Shown here piece by piece: positions 33,415 through 44,827 of a stretch of DNA of 64,000 bases. Within the stretch, counting starts at the first letter, position 1. Each line of letters opens with the position of its first letter. Under the pieces are notes generated by a model, which saw nothing but the letters and a program-made list of their open reading frames with translations, had not been told where the DNA came from and ran no database searches. The stretch covers positions 729,501 through 793,500 of the forward strand of contig JADANN010000198.1 in NCBI GenBank assembly GCA_018806985.1. The letters run 5' to 3'. Source of the stretch: Angiostrongylus vasorum. Its lineage: Eukaryota; Nematoda; Chromadorea; Rhabditida; Metastrongylidae. A program made the position numbers and the translations under genes.

Positions 33415-33815
33415 GGATAGTACAGTGGTAGTGATAGTGATGACGATCAGAAGGAGCACGATCCTGGTTCGACCCCTTCCCTCTCTTCCTCGTAGAATCA
33501 CCAAGCCTCTCAGCCTCCTCCAGTAAAGAGCAATTCGTACCCGACTTGTCTGGGAAAAGTCCACTCTCCGCAATCCAGTTCGGAACGCTCTACCCAGGCT
33601 ATCTTAGGACTTGAGAAAGAATAGGCCCGACCAACATTCAACGAACACTCAGTGGCATTCATGACGGAAGGAATCCTCAAGCAGCAGCAGAATCCACACC
33701 CAAAAAAGATGTCAGACTTTCGTGGATAATGGATTCAAGGAAGCGAATCGAAGTGCAGGAAGTGCTGGAATATGCGCAGAAAATGTGAAGGACAGCACGT
33801 GCAAAATAAATAATA
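33415..33815 (+). repeat. Family D tRNA-derived SINE, plus-strand copy with good promoter boxes
   Basis: Box A-like GGATAGTACAGTGGTAGTG and box B CCTGGTTCGACCCC lie about 45 bases apart, close to the pol III consensus (GGTTCGANNCC). Body: CCGACTTGTCTGGGAAAAG, GCAATCCAGTTCGGAACGC, GCAGCAGCAGAATCCACAC, GAAGTGCTGGAATATGCGC; tail GCAAAATAAATAATACATAG. Confidence 0.74.
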
Positions 33816-34314
33816 CATAGTCGTACGTATTTCTAAGAAGACAACTTTTTCTCTGTTTGGCCTTCTAAACTTCATCTACTCGATAATTTTTAATTCTTCG
33901 ACAACCTAAAAATATTTGGAAAAGGTCTACGGGAATTGCAATTTAAAAGATGCTCGATACAACTTCTTTAAATCAGTGGAATTTCCATTAAATCACAAAG
34001 TTAAAGCAGAATACGAGATGTATTAACGAAAAAAAAGGCGAGACAAATGCACCACTACGAAATTTCGCTTTTCTTCATTGCTCGTTAACCAGGTGAGCAG
34101 AAGGTTCGTGGAAAGGAGGGGAAAGTGCAAACTCGCAGTTTGTATCCCAATAATGAGCACCACTGTTCAGTTCAGATTTGTCCGACATCTTGCACCGCTC
34201 CACTTCCTTCTGATGCCGCTTCTGACATCGTGACCGTGTGGGCGGGGTCAGTGGGGGCGGGACATTCGTGGCTGTGCCGCCATTCGAACAGTACGGGACT
34301 ACTGGCTAGAAGCG
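33816..34314 (+). promoter_or_regulatory. Putative promoter/5' region of the ham-1 gene
   Basis: Sequence between a family D SINE and the first ham-1 exon. The last 120 bases contain GC boxes (GGGCGGGG, GGGGCGGG near 34,237-34,262) in otherwise AT-rich DNA. The first-exon frame stays open upstream of the chosen ATG, so the coding start could be earlier. Confidence 0.3.
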
Positions 34315-37300
34315 ATGTCCTGTCTCGCTATCACTTTCAGCGGTCCGAAGACCAGAAATGGTCGACGCCTTTTCGAGAACTTCGTGCAGGCCAACAAGTA
34401 CAGCTTTTGGAATCGGTAATCGCTTCTCGTTCACATGCATGCATAGTGCTTTTGTTGCTTTTGGATAACTCGTCTTTTCCAGAGAGCTCGTACTAGCTGT
34501 CGAGTCACTCATCTTTATGGGATTCATGCGACCGTGTACAATATTCGTTTCCGGATCAGTTACACACCTTCAATCACTACGAACAGCGTGGGCTCGTCGC
34601 GTGCTAAAGCCAGCCGAAGGCTATTTAATCAGCTCACTAGGTGAGTCTCGCCTTCTATTCTTATAAGTTTTCACTCTTAGAAAGCACGAAATTTGTCGCT
34701 AGTGCTGAATGGAAATCGCGGAACTCAATCTAGGCGCAGGGGAAATCATAGCTAATCTGTTCTCAACATTTGATATTCAACATCTAGGATACTAATCGAA
34801 CCCTCGCATGTCTTTCAACTTCTGCTTAATCTCATGACAATGCCTGATCTCCATCTCGTCTCGTTCCGAAACTTCACCGTAATCTTTATCCTCGCTAAAA
34901 GCGATTTCGGCCCCTGATCGCGGCTCGTCTTTGATGATGTCATTTGGCAACGCCATGTTGTGTTAATTGTACACTATGACCACCACCGTCACACCTTGAG
35001 GTCGCCAGATTTATGGTCTAATTGGTCTATGTGTTCAGGGTCTTCATACTAAGCGATTTTCGAAGAGAAAACAAGGAAAGCCTGCTCTGTTTTTGGAACA
35101 ATCTTGGATCCTAATTTGAGACAATAGACATTTTTGGAACAAAAACAACTAGAAGTATACGTGCCGTAGTGATTGAGACACTTTTCCTCTATACTAGTTT
35201 GCAATCTGGTTCTCAAGCTCGCGAAAGTTCTCCGTATGAACTGTAAGCTTTGAACGGTTATTAACCACTAACCAACCCCACAACAATGTCTCCGGTTACG
35301 GTAGTTCTATCGACTACAGACGCGACGGTTAGTGTTCATGGGATGCCGTAAAACTGATTCTGGTCTGAAACCCACGCGAATCCGGTACGTATGTTTGATC
35401 ATGTATGTCTGAGGTTGCGTCAGAGCCCTAATTGCTTCTCTTTCGAAGTACGTGGAGACGATGTCGACGGCGCAGCACCTGTTGCTGACCGTGCAATGTG
35501 ATACGCTTGTACAGGTGCGGAACAGATGTGTGTTGATATTATGGACAGGTCTCGAAAGAGATAAGCATCCAACAACGTCACGACGTACAACCACACGCGT
35601 CAAGTCCACTTGTCCTGAAATCCAGCCCGCGTCCGCAAACTTTCCCGAATTCTGAAGCAGGTGTTCGGGCATCACTTGTTTAGAATGTTACGCGGATCTT
35701 TCCTATCTGTAAGGCTTAGTATAGCTATTCATGAGACTTCTCAACCAGTTTGCTCTATGCTCCACCTACTGCGCAATAGATGTTTCGGACAAAATAGATC
35801 TACCGAAAGTAGTTAAAGCAGAAACGAGTTATTTTTCACCGTATCTGTGGGCAGTATTGGAGATGCTTCAATAAACAACCGTTTCTGCGTGGAAAATGTT
35901 TGTGACGTCAGCCGGTAGACCTCTGCTCACGATGGATTTCACAGGAGAACGAAATAGGTGTATTCATTCCGAATAGATATGTGGCTAAGTAACGAAAATA
36001 CTTTACTGGGCGGAAAATATGTTGAGACCAATTCCTTAAAGAAGCGTTTGAACAATTACAAGTACATCACGAAGACAAAGCGTGCGTCGTTTCAGGTGAG
36101 ATGGGAGCGATCCAGACGGTGGAGCAGATGCACTTCGTGCCGCTGGCGGACGTGCTATGCGACGCCATCGTGAGTCTGACGCGGCTGGGACGTGGAACGA
36201 CACTTTCCGCTGTCCGTCAGTACGTCATCCGCAACTGTCCGTACGTGGCGCCGCCATCTGTGGAGATGCTCAAGCAGACCGTCGCCAATCTTACCTCCAC
36301 CGGAATCGTTTATAAGATGGGTGACCACCTATTTGTCTCCGTGCCGGCACAAATCACGGAAAATACCAAAGTAAGTCCCAGGAGATATTGTTTTCCTGAG
36401 CATAATGGCTATGCTGAAGTGGACTAAGTCGATAACTCTGCAAAAGCGGAACAGGCGTCTTAATAGGTTTATATTGACATTCACAGAAGCAAGATAATCA
36501 ATCCGTTATTCGAATATTTTCGCACTATCAAAACGAAACCGTTCATTGAAAAACAAGTCACTTCATATTTAGACATTATGCCTGGTTTTACCGTAATGCT
36601 TGTCATGACGTCGTCGATGTGAAACGATTTCCAACAGAAAAACTGAACTTGCACAACATAAGACACGTGCTCCTCAGATGATTCTCATTGACTACGGGTG
36701 ATTGCTGGTGGCACCACTAGGGTAAAATAACTGGCTGAGAGAAAGCCAGAACGAGGGTCTGAGTAGTACTGTGCGTAACCCTTGAGACCCTGGAAAGGGT
36801 GGTCGCGCGTTCTTTGGTCCAAGTTTTGCAAATATCTTAGCGTCATTGCGGTTGTATTTCACATCATACCCTCCCATGAAAAAGACAAGACACATGGTTG
36901 TCATGGATTTATCCTTTTCACGCTAAATGGTATGTATGATGGCCGGTTCCTCAGAGCTTCTGTCCCACTCCTCGAAGATTTAATCGCAGCCATCCGGACT
37001 TAAGACAGTAATGTAATCAAACTCGAAAGTTGCAGAAGCTAAGCATGGTGGTGGTCTGACTAATTTTGGTAGTCCGGGAATTCCTCACAAGTGCTTATCT
37101 CTCTCAACGCAGCTCTGCTACATTTAAGTTGTGACTAAAAATGAGCGCAGACTTTCTTTGCGAACTGAAGAAGACAATCTAGTGCATACCTTGAAAATGC
37201 CGTGCTAGCTCAGAATGACAAATCTGGGTCATTCTAGGTCAAGCCAAGGCTGACCTTTACCAAACTTTTCGGATTTACCGCATTTCCAGGTGACAGTGGA

Positions 37301-39048
37301 GTGCCAAACAGGCGAATCGATTATAGCGCCACCGGAGCCGGCAAAGAAGGACCGATTGGGCTTCCTCGCACGGATTTTCACCAAGAAACAACAATCGGCA
37401 CCCACCGCCCAGTCAGTCGCGCTCTTCACGAAAGCCGCTACCGACTGGGACAGAAAGCCGTGGACACCAATGACGTGCAAGTGCGTACTATGCGCCAACT
37501 CGACGCAGCTGGCGTGAACTTCGTAGCTGCCATTTGTTTTGACGTACCTCATTCATTTGCTGTTGCGTGTATGCTCGCTTTTTTCTTGCTTATTTGTTTC
37601 ATTGATAAGCGAAAGCTGGTTGTGAAATCCTCCTGTGCTAGCTCCTCCTAATGGTTTACCGCCTCATTGTGGCTGGGAGGTGTCCCTGGGTGTCGTGCTG
37701 CGATGTACAGCAGGGGATTCATCCCTGAGCAGCGCCTCCCAAACTGAGAAGGAGTCCGGCGTTTCCATCAGGAAGCCCAGCTAAGAATAAACTAATACCA
37801 GGGTCCACCACCGTCCAATTATCAAATTTGTCGCATGGTGGCAAATCTTCCCCTGGTCCACAAGGGCTGCGACTGCCTGTGGTGGTGACGACCTGTGACA
37901 GACTTTGGCCAGGATGACCTCGGAGGTCCAGGGGGACCACTGTGGATAGACCGGCAGAATTACGAAAAGATTGAGATAGTGCTGGGGCTCTCACAGTGAG
38001 TGAGGAAGGGCTATCCAAGTATCCAAGTAGGTAAGTATCCTATGCTAGCTAGTGCGAAATGTAAGAAGTCCGTAGTTGTGTTAATTGAAATCACCAGGGG
38101 GCTTGACGGGTATTGATGCTGTATTGTTGTGAGTTGTCCTCGTTTGCCCTCGATGAATAGCGTGGATCTGTCTTAATTAGGTCGTGCTAAGTGCCACAAC
38201 ATGTCACCGAGTTACCGCTGTAAGTTGCTGATGGATAGATTTTGATGGATGTTGTGGAACTTGACCACATTCACTGTCGTATTCTGTCATTCGTGTTCTC
38301 ATCCTATTGAGGTCTGAGGGGGAACTATCCATGGCCCACTGCAATCTGACCCTAAGTGCATCCGTATTGAGTGTGCCGTTAGAACTATTATACAATTGTT
38401 GCGTAACTGAGCGAAACATCGTGCATCGTTCTATTTAATTACATTGCTTACAGTCCTTGCCCAATTCCTTTCATTCGTCCAGGCATTCGAACCAGAGAGC
38501 TCGACGAGTAGCCGAGCACGAATCACGCCGTCATCCGAAGTACGAAAGAATTCAAATCAGTTCATCATCGGAGTGTCTCAACTACGGTCCTATCGATCCA
38601 CCAGAATGTCTACCAGGGAAAGTCGAAGTAGTCGAAGATCTTCAAAATCGTCGAGTGCGCCGCATGAAGTGTAAAGAAATCCGGACATCTACACCAGTTG
38701 ATGAGTCGGATTCAGCGTATTCCCCATCTCCCGTCACTGACTCGAATGAAGAACCGGGAAGTTGGAGTGAACCCGAAGGCACCAAGGTGATTTGAATTCT
38801 CTCGTATATCAGTCTTGGTTAGAACTGCATATGGATGCTGGAGAACGTCAGCACAGTGAGTACAGGTGTAGAGATGTCAGTGATCCCTAGTCGAAAGCCT
38901 TTCTTCTGTTGGCTAAGAGTTTAGTAATACTTGTCTTTTTCAGACTAACCACACCTACATGAATCTTGTGGAAGGCGATTCGACTCAGTTCGAAGAGATG
39001 CCCACAGTGATTTGCCCAACAAGACATGCTCATCTTGCAAACCTCTGA
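34315..39048 (+). CDS. ham-1: Storkhead-box winged-helix protein (STOX / C. elegans HAM-1 type), 6-exon model
   Basis: STOX-family winged-helix protein; the C. elegans member HAM-1 controls asymmetric neuroblast divisions. Exons: 34315-34415, 34483-34640, 36096-36370, 37290-37484, 38454-38786, 38944-39048; phases agree, giving about 388 residues. Exons 1-2 match the conserved STOX N-terminus (FVQANKYSFWNR, then HLQSLRTAWARRVLKP, corresponding to the human LQVLRDAWRRRALRP region). Exon 3 carries the storkhead winged helix from about residue 97 to 178: HFVPLADVLCDAI, PYVAPPSVEMLKQ, GIVYKMGDHLFVSVP. Exon 4 has a basic patch (LGFLARIFTKKQQ); exon 5 is Ser-rich and acidic with PIDPPECLPGK. The end of exon 4 is the weakest boundary: a better-looking GTGCGT donor at 37481 would break the frame unless a further exon exists. 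GC-box-like runs (GGGCGGGG) lie just upstream. Introns hold repeat copies of families B and C. Confidence 0.82.
35300..35680. other. Open segment in a ham-1 intron, unidentified
   Basis: Between ham-1 exons 2 and 3, a 122-residue minus-strand frame (LLQNSGKFADAGWISGQVD) and a shorter plus-strand frame overlap in moderately GC-rich sequence. It may be a repeat or antisense exon; nothing conserved recognised. Confidence 0.2.
36690..36895 (+). repeat. Family C-related element in the ham-1 intron
   Basis: GACTACGGGTGATTGCTGG, CTGGCTGAGAGAAAGCC, then a head unlike the standard one (CTGTGCGTAACCCTTGAG), CGTTCTTTGGTCCAAG, and the shared 3' module TTTTGCAAATATCTTAGCGT, GGTTGTATTTCACATCATAC. Confidence 0.6.
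37650..38038 (+). repeat. Family B interspersed repeat, copy B4, in the ham-1 intron (sense)
   Basis: Near full length: ATGGTTTACCGCCTCATTGT, GCTGCGATGTACAGCAGG, AGCCCAGCTAAGAATAAAC, CAGGGTCCACCACCGTCC, GTCGCATGGTGGCAAATC, CAGACTTTGGCCAGGATGAC, ending CCAAGTATCCAAGTAGGTAA. In the intron between ham-1 exons 4 and 5, same strand as the gene. Confidence 0.73.
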
Positions 39049-40221
39049 TTGTTCTTGCATGTTCATGTGAGTAGTCTCCTAGTCGGTACTCGAATTCCAT
39101 CTACATCTTCAGACAATGAATGAAGGATGGCTCGTACTTTGATGTGATCCATTCTATCTCATCATTTCTTCAGTTTAGCCATCGTTAATTGCTTTGCGTG
39201 GTTTTTGTCACTTGTTGCTAAAATTCTCGATTATGTGCAAAGTTATCATATTTATTAAATACAGATTTGTTCCAGTATGGCTTTCATCGTTTGCCACATA
39301 AGCCAGGTATGATTCCAGTACCAGAAGATTACGGTAGTTTTTCGAATTGGTGCAAACAGTCGTGCGTGTCAAAGGCAGGGTGTTTATGCACATCCGGCAG
39401 GTGCTTGTGTAATCTGTGGATTTAGAACAAATAGATTATCGTTGTTGGCCTCTTCTGCTGTTCAGACCAGATATGGGTTGCCACGAGTCACGATGGGTGA
39501 TAGATCTCACTCACATTTATGTAAGTGGGAAAAGTTCGAACCTTATCTAAAGTGTCATCTGACTCACCTTGAGATGACAGTCATCAACGTCGTTCGCAAC
39601 ATCAATCATGTCTCAGTTACTGGCTCAAAGAGTTCAGCTATTTATAAGTTTTGTGACCATGAGGTGATGCTTCCAATTAGTTATTGGACGTATGTCGCGG
39701 TGGTCCTGGTCCTTCAGTATTTTCGGTTTTTTTTTCAACTCAAGCAATGTTCGTGGCTTAGGAAGGGAACAAGTGACATAGGTTTATTTTTTAAACCCGG
39801 TCAGGTATACATGTTGTTATGTCCTACTTCCTGTGCTTAGCTTAGTTGGAAATATTCTACATACTCGGGTCAAGTAGTTCAATTTCCTGGTTATTGTACA
39901 TGGTGAGATAGAGGAGCTATCTCAAAGTGTATTACTATTCAGTAGAATTCGTTGTTGAATATCTGGATGAGAGACGGAACAGACACTACTTCATGGGAAG
40001 TTGTCGAGGTATTGGCTGTCCTGAGTAATGTTTCGAGTGAAAGGTTTTCTTCAGAAATGGTATTCCTGAGCAGTTTCATCCATGGTTTATCTACTCTAGT
40101 GTCCCAAACAATTGGTATTTGGCATGCATAATCCCATTCGCTTTCCCAGCACTCGTCTTCTACAGTGGTCTTTGAACATTTAACGTGTTGTTCGGCTGCT
40201 CGTAGAGGAATATCCTCTTCT
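39049..40221. other. Downstream of ham-1; no gene seen
   Basis: T-rich intergenic DNA. The 132-residue frame at 39,442-39,840 has no recognised domain. Confidence 0.5.
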
Positions 40222-40590
40222 TTGTGAAAGTCACTAAATGCTGGTTGAGTGGATTACCCTGGAGTCCTGAGATAACCGGGCTAGACCGTTCCCATTTGGA
40301 CTGCAGAGAGTGGTTTTTTCCTAGACAAGTCTGGCACCAATTTGCCCACGCCAGAAGGATGACAGGCTTGATAAGATCAGAGGAGGATCGTCCACAACGG
40401 TCTTCTAATATTTCTTATGTTGTTCGGCTGCTGCCTGAGGAGTTCGTCTTCTTCATGAATGTCGTAGAATGCTGGTCGGGTCGATCATCCTTGCAATCTT
40501 GGAGGTACCCGGTCCGGAGCGTTCCCAGGAGGATTGGGGTAGAGCATTGTGAGAGGGTTCGAACCAGTACCTTTCTTCCTGATGGATTAC
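40222..40590 (-). repeat. Family D fragments in tandem (two partial copies)
   Basis: Two successive minus-strand pieces: AAATGCTGGTTGAGTGGATT with GGAGTCCTGAGATAACCGG and CTGCAGAGAGTGG to about 40,385; then GTCGTAGAATGCTGGTCGGG with TTGGAGGTACCCGG and GTTCCCAGGAGGATTG to about 40,560. Same core as the 19.4 kb copy; heads missing or short. Confidence 0.55.
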
Positions 40591-40684
40591 ATAACTACCC
40601 ACTTCGTAACACTTCAGAATTTTAAAAAAAGTTGTTCCTAGTGTAGAAACGAATATCTTTCCATTTCAACGCGCTTTTGTTCCC

Positions 40685-40805
40685 TACATATACATATATA
40701 TCTATAGATATATATTCATCTATTTTTTATTTATAGTTGCGTATATGTGTTTATATTTACTCATATTTATGTATGTATTTGTGTACTTGTGTAGATACTT
40801 ATATA
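40685..40805. repeat. Degenerate TA/TATG-rich low-complexity stretch
   Basis: Short TATATA, TATGTATT and TTTATAT runs, without a fixed period. Confidence 0.6.
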
Positions 40806-40859
40806 TCTTAAAAATCAACTCTCATTAAATCTTGGAAACCACATTTAGTGACTTTCTAC

Positions 40860-40942
40860 ATGATTGAACTGACACGAGGTTGGGATAAAAACTTTTATTC
40901 TTTTGGCTAACGTTTCGGCGCCTTGGTCTTCCTCAGAGCCCC
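40860..40942 (-). repeat. Penelope-type repeat end with partial hammerhead-like core
   Basis: On the minus strand: GGGGCTCTGAGGA, then GACCAAGGCGCC, GAAAC, GTTAGCC, then a T-rich stretch and CCTCGTGTCAGTTCA. Catalytic CTGAGGA and GAAAC are intact and stem I (GGCT with AGCC) pairs for four bases, but stem II does not pair well. The GTT in place of GTC would still be an allowed NUH cleavage triplet. Confidence 0.5.
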
Positions 40943-41047
40943 GTAGATCCGAGTCGATGGTCCACAGCTGCTCGTTGTCGCATCGACACGAATCCAGTGG
41001 ATGGAGCACCGTTCGAATGGGATCTTTTTATATTTATGTATGTATAC

Positions 41048-41049
41048 AG

Positions 41050-41105
<56 letters not shown>
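41048..41105. repeat. (TA)n microsatellite
   Basis: About 28 TA dinucleotides between a Penelope-type repeat end and a family D SINE. Confidence 0.93.
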
Positions 41106-41106
<1 letters not shown>

Positions 41107-41187
41107 TGTACAGAATTTTTACCCAGTTCTTATTAAACCATTGTGAGATGGATATTAAATTGTTTGTTACATTAACATATTGGCGAG

Positions 41188-41490
41188 GGGAGGACGGTAG
41201 CGTAGTGGTTAGTCAGGCAGTCCATCGTAAAGCAAGGTGCTGGTTTAACCCCCTCTCCAATGCTCTCTTCCAGTCCACATGGGAACGCCTTAGCTTGGTT
41301 ATCTCCAAGATTGAAAGAATAATCAATTCTACCAACCTTCGACATTCGTAAAAAGAAGAGGGTATCCACAAGACCAGCCGAGACAACGCACAAAATCTTC
41401 GAAGACCTTTGTGGTCGATGGAAGCAAGAGAAACGAATCTAGTGCAAAAAGTGCTGAGATCCGCACAATAGTTGTGATGACGAGTCATGT
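41188..41490 (+). repeat. Family D tRNA-derived SINE, plus-strand copy
   Basis: Box A-like GGACGGTAGCGTAGTGGTTA, box B-like GCTGGTTTAACCCCC, CCAGTCCACATGGGAACGCC, GATCCATCGAAG-type body (GGTCGATGGAAGCAAGAGAA), AAAAAGTGCTGAGATCCGCA. It lies between ham-1 and the multikinase gene. Confidence 0.7.
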
Positions 41491-42094
41491 AACTTTTGAA
41501 GAACGACGAGCTACATTGAAATCAATGCTCATCATTCCTTGTGCCCACGCTCCTTTCCGCTCCCCTCCCTCTCCTCTCCTTCAAAGGAAGACGTTAGATA
41601 CTCTCATCGGCAACAGTCTCTGTGCTTCTGCACTACTCATTAGAGTAGAGCAAGAAATCGTCGCATAACTCGAATATTTCTTTACGAAGCAAAAACACTC
41701 CGACGACGTCGCCGGCGACGTCCCGTCCTACGACGGACAAATTCGTACGGAGAAACGTTTTTATTAGTTAATGAGTTTCGAGCATAGTTTCCACTGGATC
41801 ATGCTTGTTATATCTCTGGTTGGGGAACTATCGACTGAACCCAAAAGCCCAGCGAAAACCTGTGCGGCAAAACAAATCTTCGAACAGAAAATGCATCGAG
41901 GTCAAGGCACGTTGTCCATTGTGGTTCCATGCGTGCATTTGAATGGATGCACACTTTCGCGAATGAGTTATTAATCTGGAGGTTGTTTTCAATGATTGGC
42001 ATCGTGTGGTATTTGTTTCATCTGAATTAGAAACGTGTGGCTAACATCATCAATACGATTTCAGGAGCAGCATTCAGGCAAAATCATAGATTAT

Positions 42095-44827
42095 ATGGAG
42101 GTGCCGCAGCAAGAGCTGCCAGACGCATACGAGTGGTTTGCGGAACAAGTGGCTGGTCATCATCCATCAATAATTAAGAACGGTAAAAGGGAGATTGGTA
42201 AGCTGTTCTGTCTTTCACATGGTGAGCTGTTCTATCTATCATGTTCTCATCATCTCCCAACTTGATCTGTTCCATAGATTCTGAGGCAAACTGTCAGTTA
42301 GTTGGTACAAAATAGTAGTAGAAGTGCCAATTAACTCAAACACTTCAGGTGTGCTGAAGAAATCTGGTAGTGACAAGATCTTAAAACCGAAGTTGGAAGG
42401 ACTTCGTGGAGAGTGTGAGGTACGTGGACAGATTGTCGTTTCTTATAGAAGCATTAATTTCTCTACGTAGTAATGCGATGTTCCTCCTAACGGTTTCCCG
42501 CCTCATTATGGCTGGGAGGTGTTCCTGGGTGTCGCTGCCGCACTGTGATCCGGCTTTTCCATCGCGAAGCCCAGCTAAGAATAAACCAATACCAGGATCC
42601 ACCACCGTCCTGGTACCAAAATAGTTGCATGGTGGCAAATTTCCCTCTGATCCACAAGGGCGGGACGGCGACTGCCTGTGGTGGTGAAGATCTAGGGCGC
42701 ACTTTGGCCTGGGTGATCTCGGGCGTCCAGGGAACCACAATGGCTAAGCCAGCAAAACTCCGAAAAAACGGATATTATGCTGGCGCCCACCCCAACCAGT
42801 GAGGACGGGCCGTCCAAGTATCTAAGTAAGTAATGGAATGTTAAACTACAGCTGTTGTCGTACTAAAGTTGTTATTGATTTTGGCTCTTTTCCGTTTATC
42901 TCATCACTGAATTCCGTACTCATGTTCTCATTGACGAGCCGAACTATGTAATTCGAGATCGAAAATTTGCCAATCAGTGCTGGCTGTTGTACTACTTGCT
43001 AAAACCTATCTGCAGTCTTAAATTCACAACTAGCTTAGTGAAAAGGTCACATAGAGTTCATCTACATCTTTTTAAAGACTTTATCATTTTTTATGTCCTA
43101 TGCTAGTAGAGCATTAATGTGCATGAGTGCATCGTGAAGAAGACTCAGCGTCGTGATGTACAGGTACGTTGCGCAACTAAATGAGTGTGGCTCGTTTAGG
43201 TCAATGTCTACAAGATGCTGACAAGGACGTTGCGTCACAGAACTTCCGTAGAACTCAGCGACGACCGTGGAGACGAAATGGAATCATACGGGTGGCCAGA
43301 CATTCAAATCGAAGATGTCGAAGGCCTTGCCGTATTGGCACCACGTTTCTATGGTATTATTTCTCTTGCAATTGACAGAGAAGGTAATTTTGTTAGCTTT
43401 CATAGAACCTGTTTCAATGTAGTCTTTTCTTAACAAAGAAAAAAAAAGGAATTTTGCAAGTGCTCTGGAGCCGAGGTTGGATCTGCCGTATGAAATTGCC
43501 GAATAGTACTTCAAAGAGTGGCAACTTTTACCTTAATTTTGGTACGCATGGGGTGTGTAGATAGACCCAACCTCTTTCATAACGGAATTCTGGCACATTG
43601 GCAAGGTGGACTAGTTTCAGATCACGACTTTTTGATTTTGGAGGATGTGACAGCTGTTTATAGACTGCCTGCAATATTGGATGTGAAAATGGGAAGAGTA
43701 ACATTCGATCCTCTGGCGAATGCATTAAAACAAGAAAGGGAAACAACGAAATACCCCCCACAACGTACTTTAGGTTTCAGGCTTCTTGGATATCGGGTAG
43801 GTCACACTAATTCTTCACACAACTACATGTTTTTAGTGTACTCTTAAAAACTAAATCCATCAAGGGATTCCTCGATGTGGCTTTTTTGAATTCGTAATGC
43901 GTTGCTTTGATACTCATGACAGATGTCACATCCGCCTTTAGAGAAACGAGTTCGGACAAGCGTATGGTGTCATTCCGCAGCAGCTGTGAAAGGTTTCCTC
44001 ATCCGTTCGAAGCCGACTGAGAACTCACACATGGCAACAGTTGTATCGGTGTGTGATCCCGACCTCGTATGGGTAATTACTGGTTAGGCAACCTCTGTGG
44101 AAGCAATTCAAGAAATGAAGGCCGCATTGTTTATGGCATTGAGCGTCGAGATGCCGCGAAACAGATAATAATGCCCTTTCCGGATACTGATATGCAAAAG
44201 GATGCTTATTACCTTGTGAGTGTATTTCTATGAGAAGCGATTTGAAGACGGCATGATCAGTGAGTCTATCTCGCAGGACTTTGGCCGCCTTCCGCTAGAC
44301 TTAAGATGGTGGAAAAGGAGGATCACGTTGGATCTTATCTTTTATTTCCGTATAAGTGCGAAATGTTAAGAATGTTTGGGAAGTTCTCAAATTCCATTCG
44401 GAAAGGAGAATGGACCTATGTTTCATTTCAGATGCACTGCCACGATGGTACAGTGATTGTGAAGGATAAAGAATGGGGTAAAACCCATAACGAGAATACT
44501 ATTCTCAATGGCCTTCGTGAATTCTTCTCGGGTCGTGGAGCCGATTCGTACTTATTATCGGAAGCGTTGTCGAAGTTAGACCGGGTACGACAGTGGTTCT
44601 CTACTCAGAGATCATTCCACTTCTACTCATCGTCCCTTCTGTTTGTTTACGAAAATGATCTCTCTCGACCATCAAACCTTCAGTTAGTAATGATTGATTT
44701 CTCTCACGTATTTCCTGCAAATGATGAGCTCGACACTAATTATATTCATGGTCTCGACGTATTTCACTCTAAAATGCAGGCTATCCATAATGAATTCGCT
44801 TCAAAACAGGAACCTCAGTGCTCATAA
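42095..44827 (+). CDS. ipmk-1: Inositol polyphosphate multikinase (IPK superfamily), 5-exon model
   Basis: Kinase phosphorylating inositol phosphates (IP3 to IP4/IP5). Exons: 42095-42197, 42349-42419, 43200-43383, 43621-43796, 44432-44827; all phases match, 930 nt, about 309 residues. Visible family motifs: QVAGH near the N-terminus; PAILDVKMG around residues 136-144, the IPK PxxxDxKxG signature; KYPPQRTLGFRLLGYR; DKEWGK; SSLLFVYE around 245-252; and MIDFSHVF around 265-272, the SLL and IDF motifs that shape the ATP and metal site. The Leu-Arg-Glu-Phe-Phe helix and WF..Q segment also align with IPMK. A TTTCAG acceptor lies 31 bases before the chosen ATG, suggesting trans-splicing; an upstream in-frame ATG at 42035 is possible without it. 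The gene converges on pold-2, with stop codons about 430 bp apart. Intron 2 holds a family B repeat; intron 4 holds coding-like debris (separate entry). Confidence 0.9.
42487..42838 (+). repeat. Family B interspersed repeat, copy B5, in the multikinase intron (sense)
   Basis: TAACGGTTTCCCGCCTCATT start, GGTGTTCCTGGGTGTCG, CCAATACCAGGATCCACCAC, TTGCATGGTGGCAAATTTC, GGCGACTGCCTGTGGTGG, ATGGCTAAGCCAGCAAAAC, end GTCCAAGTATCTAAGTAAGT. Lacks the central segment found in other copies. In the multikinase intron between exons 2 and 3. Confidence 0.73.
43918..44073 (+). pseudogene. START-domain-like open fragment inside an intron of the multikinase gene
   Basis: Between multikinase exons 4 and 5, which join perfectly without it, an open segment begins after an AG (CATGACAG|ATG) and reads HPPLEKRVRTSVWC, then GFLIRSKP and HMATVVSVCDPDL. 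The order Pro-Pro-x-x-x-x-VR, a short strand, then a long strand ending D-P-D/K resembles the last beta strands of START lipid-binding domains (VR...PTEN/GPK..T.V..VDP). Nearby frames (44,080-44,320) contain further protein-like pieces without recognised family. It may be a fragment of another gene, an alternative exon, or chance. The family call is weak. Confidence 0.25.

Noticed and set aside
42381..42802. ORFs of 83-119 residues on both strands (also at 37,719-38,018)
   Set aside because: They are family B repeat sequence, recurring at several other loci with different frames broken.
44306..44431. N-terminal extension of the multikinase last exon back to an ATG at 44,306
   Set aside because: The TTTCAG acceptor at 44,431 joins exon 4 in phase and restores the family sequence GYR-to-DKEWGK without a gap; the upstream part is unrelated intron sequence.
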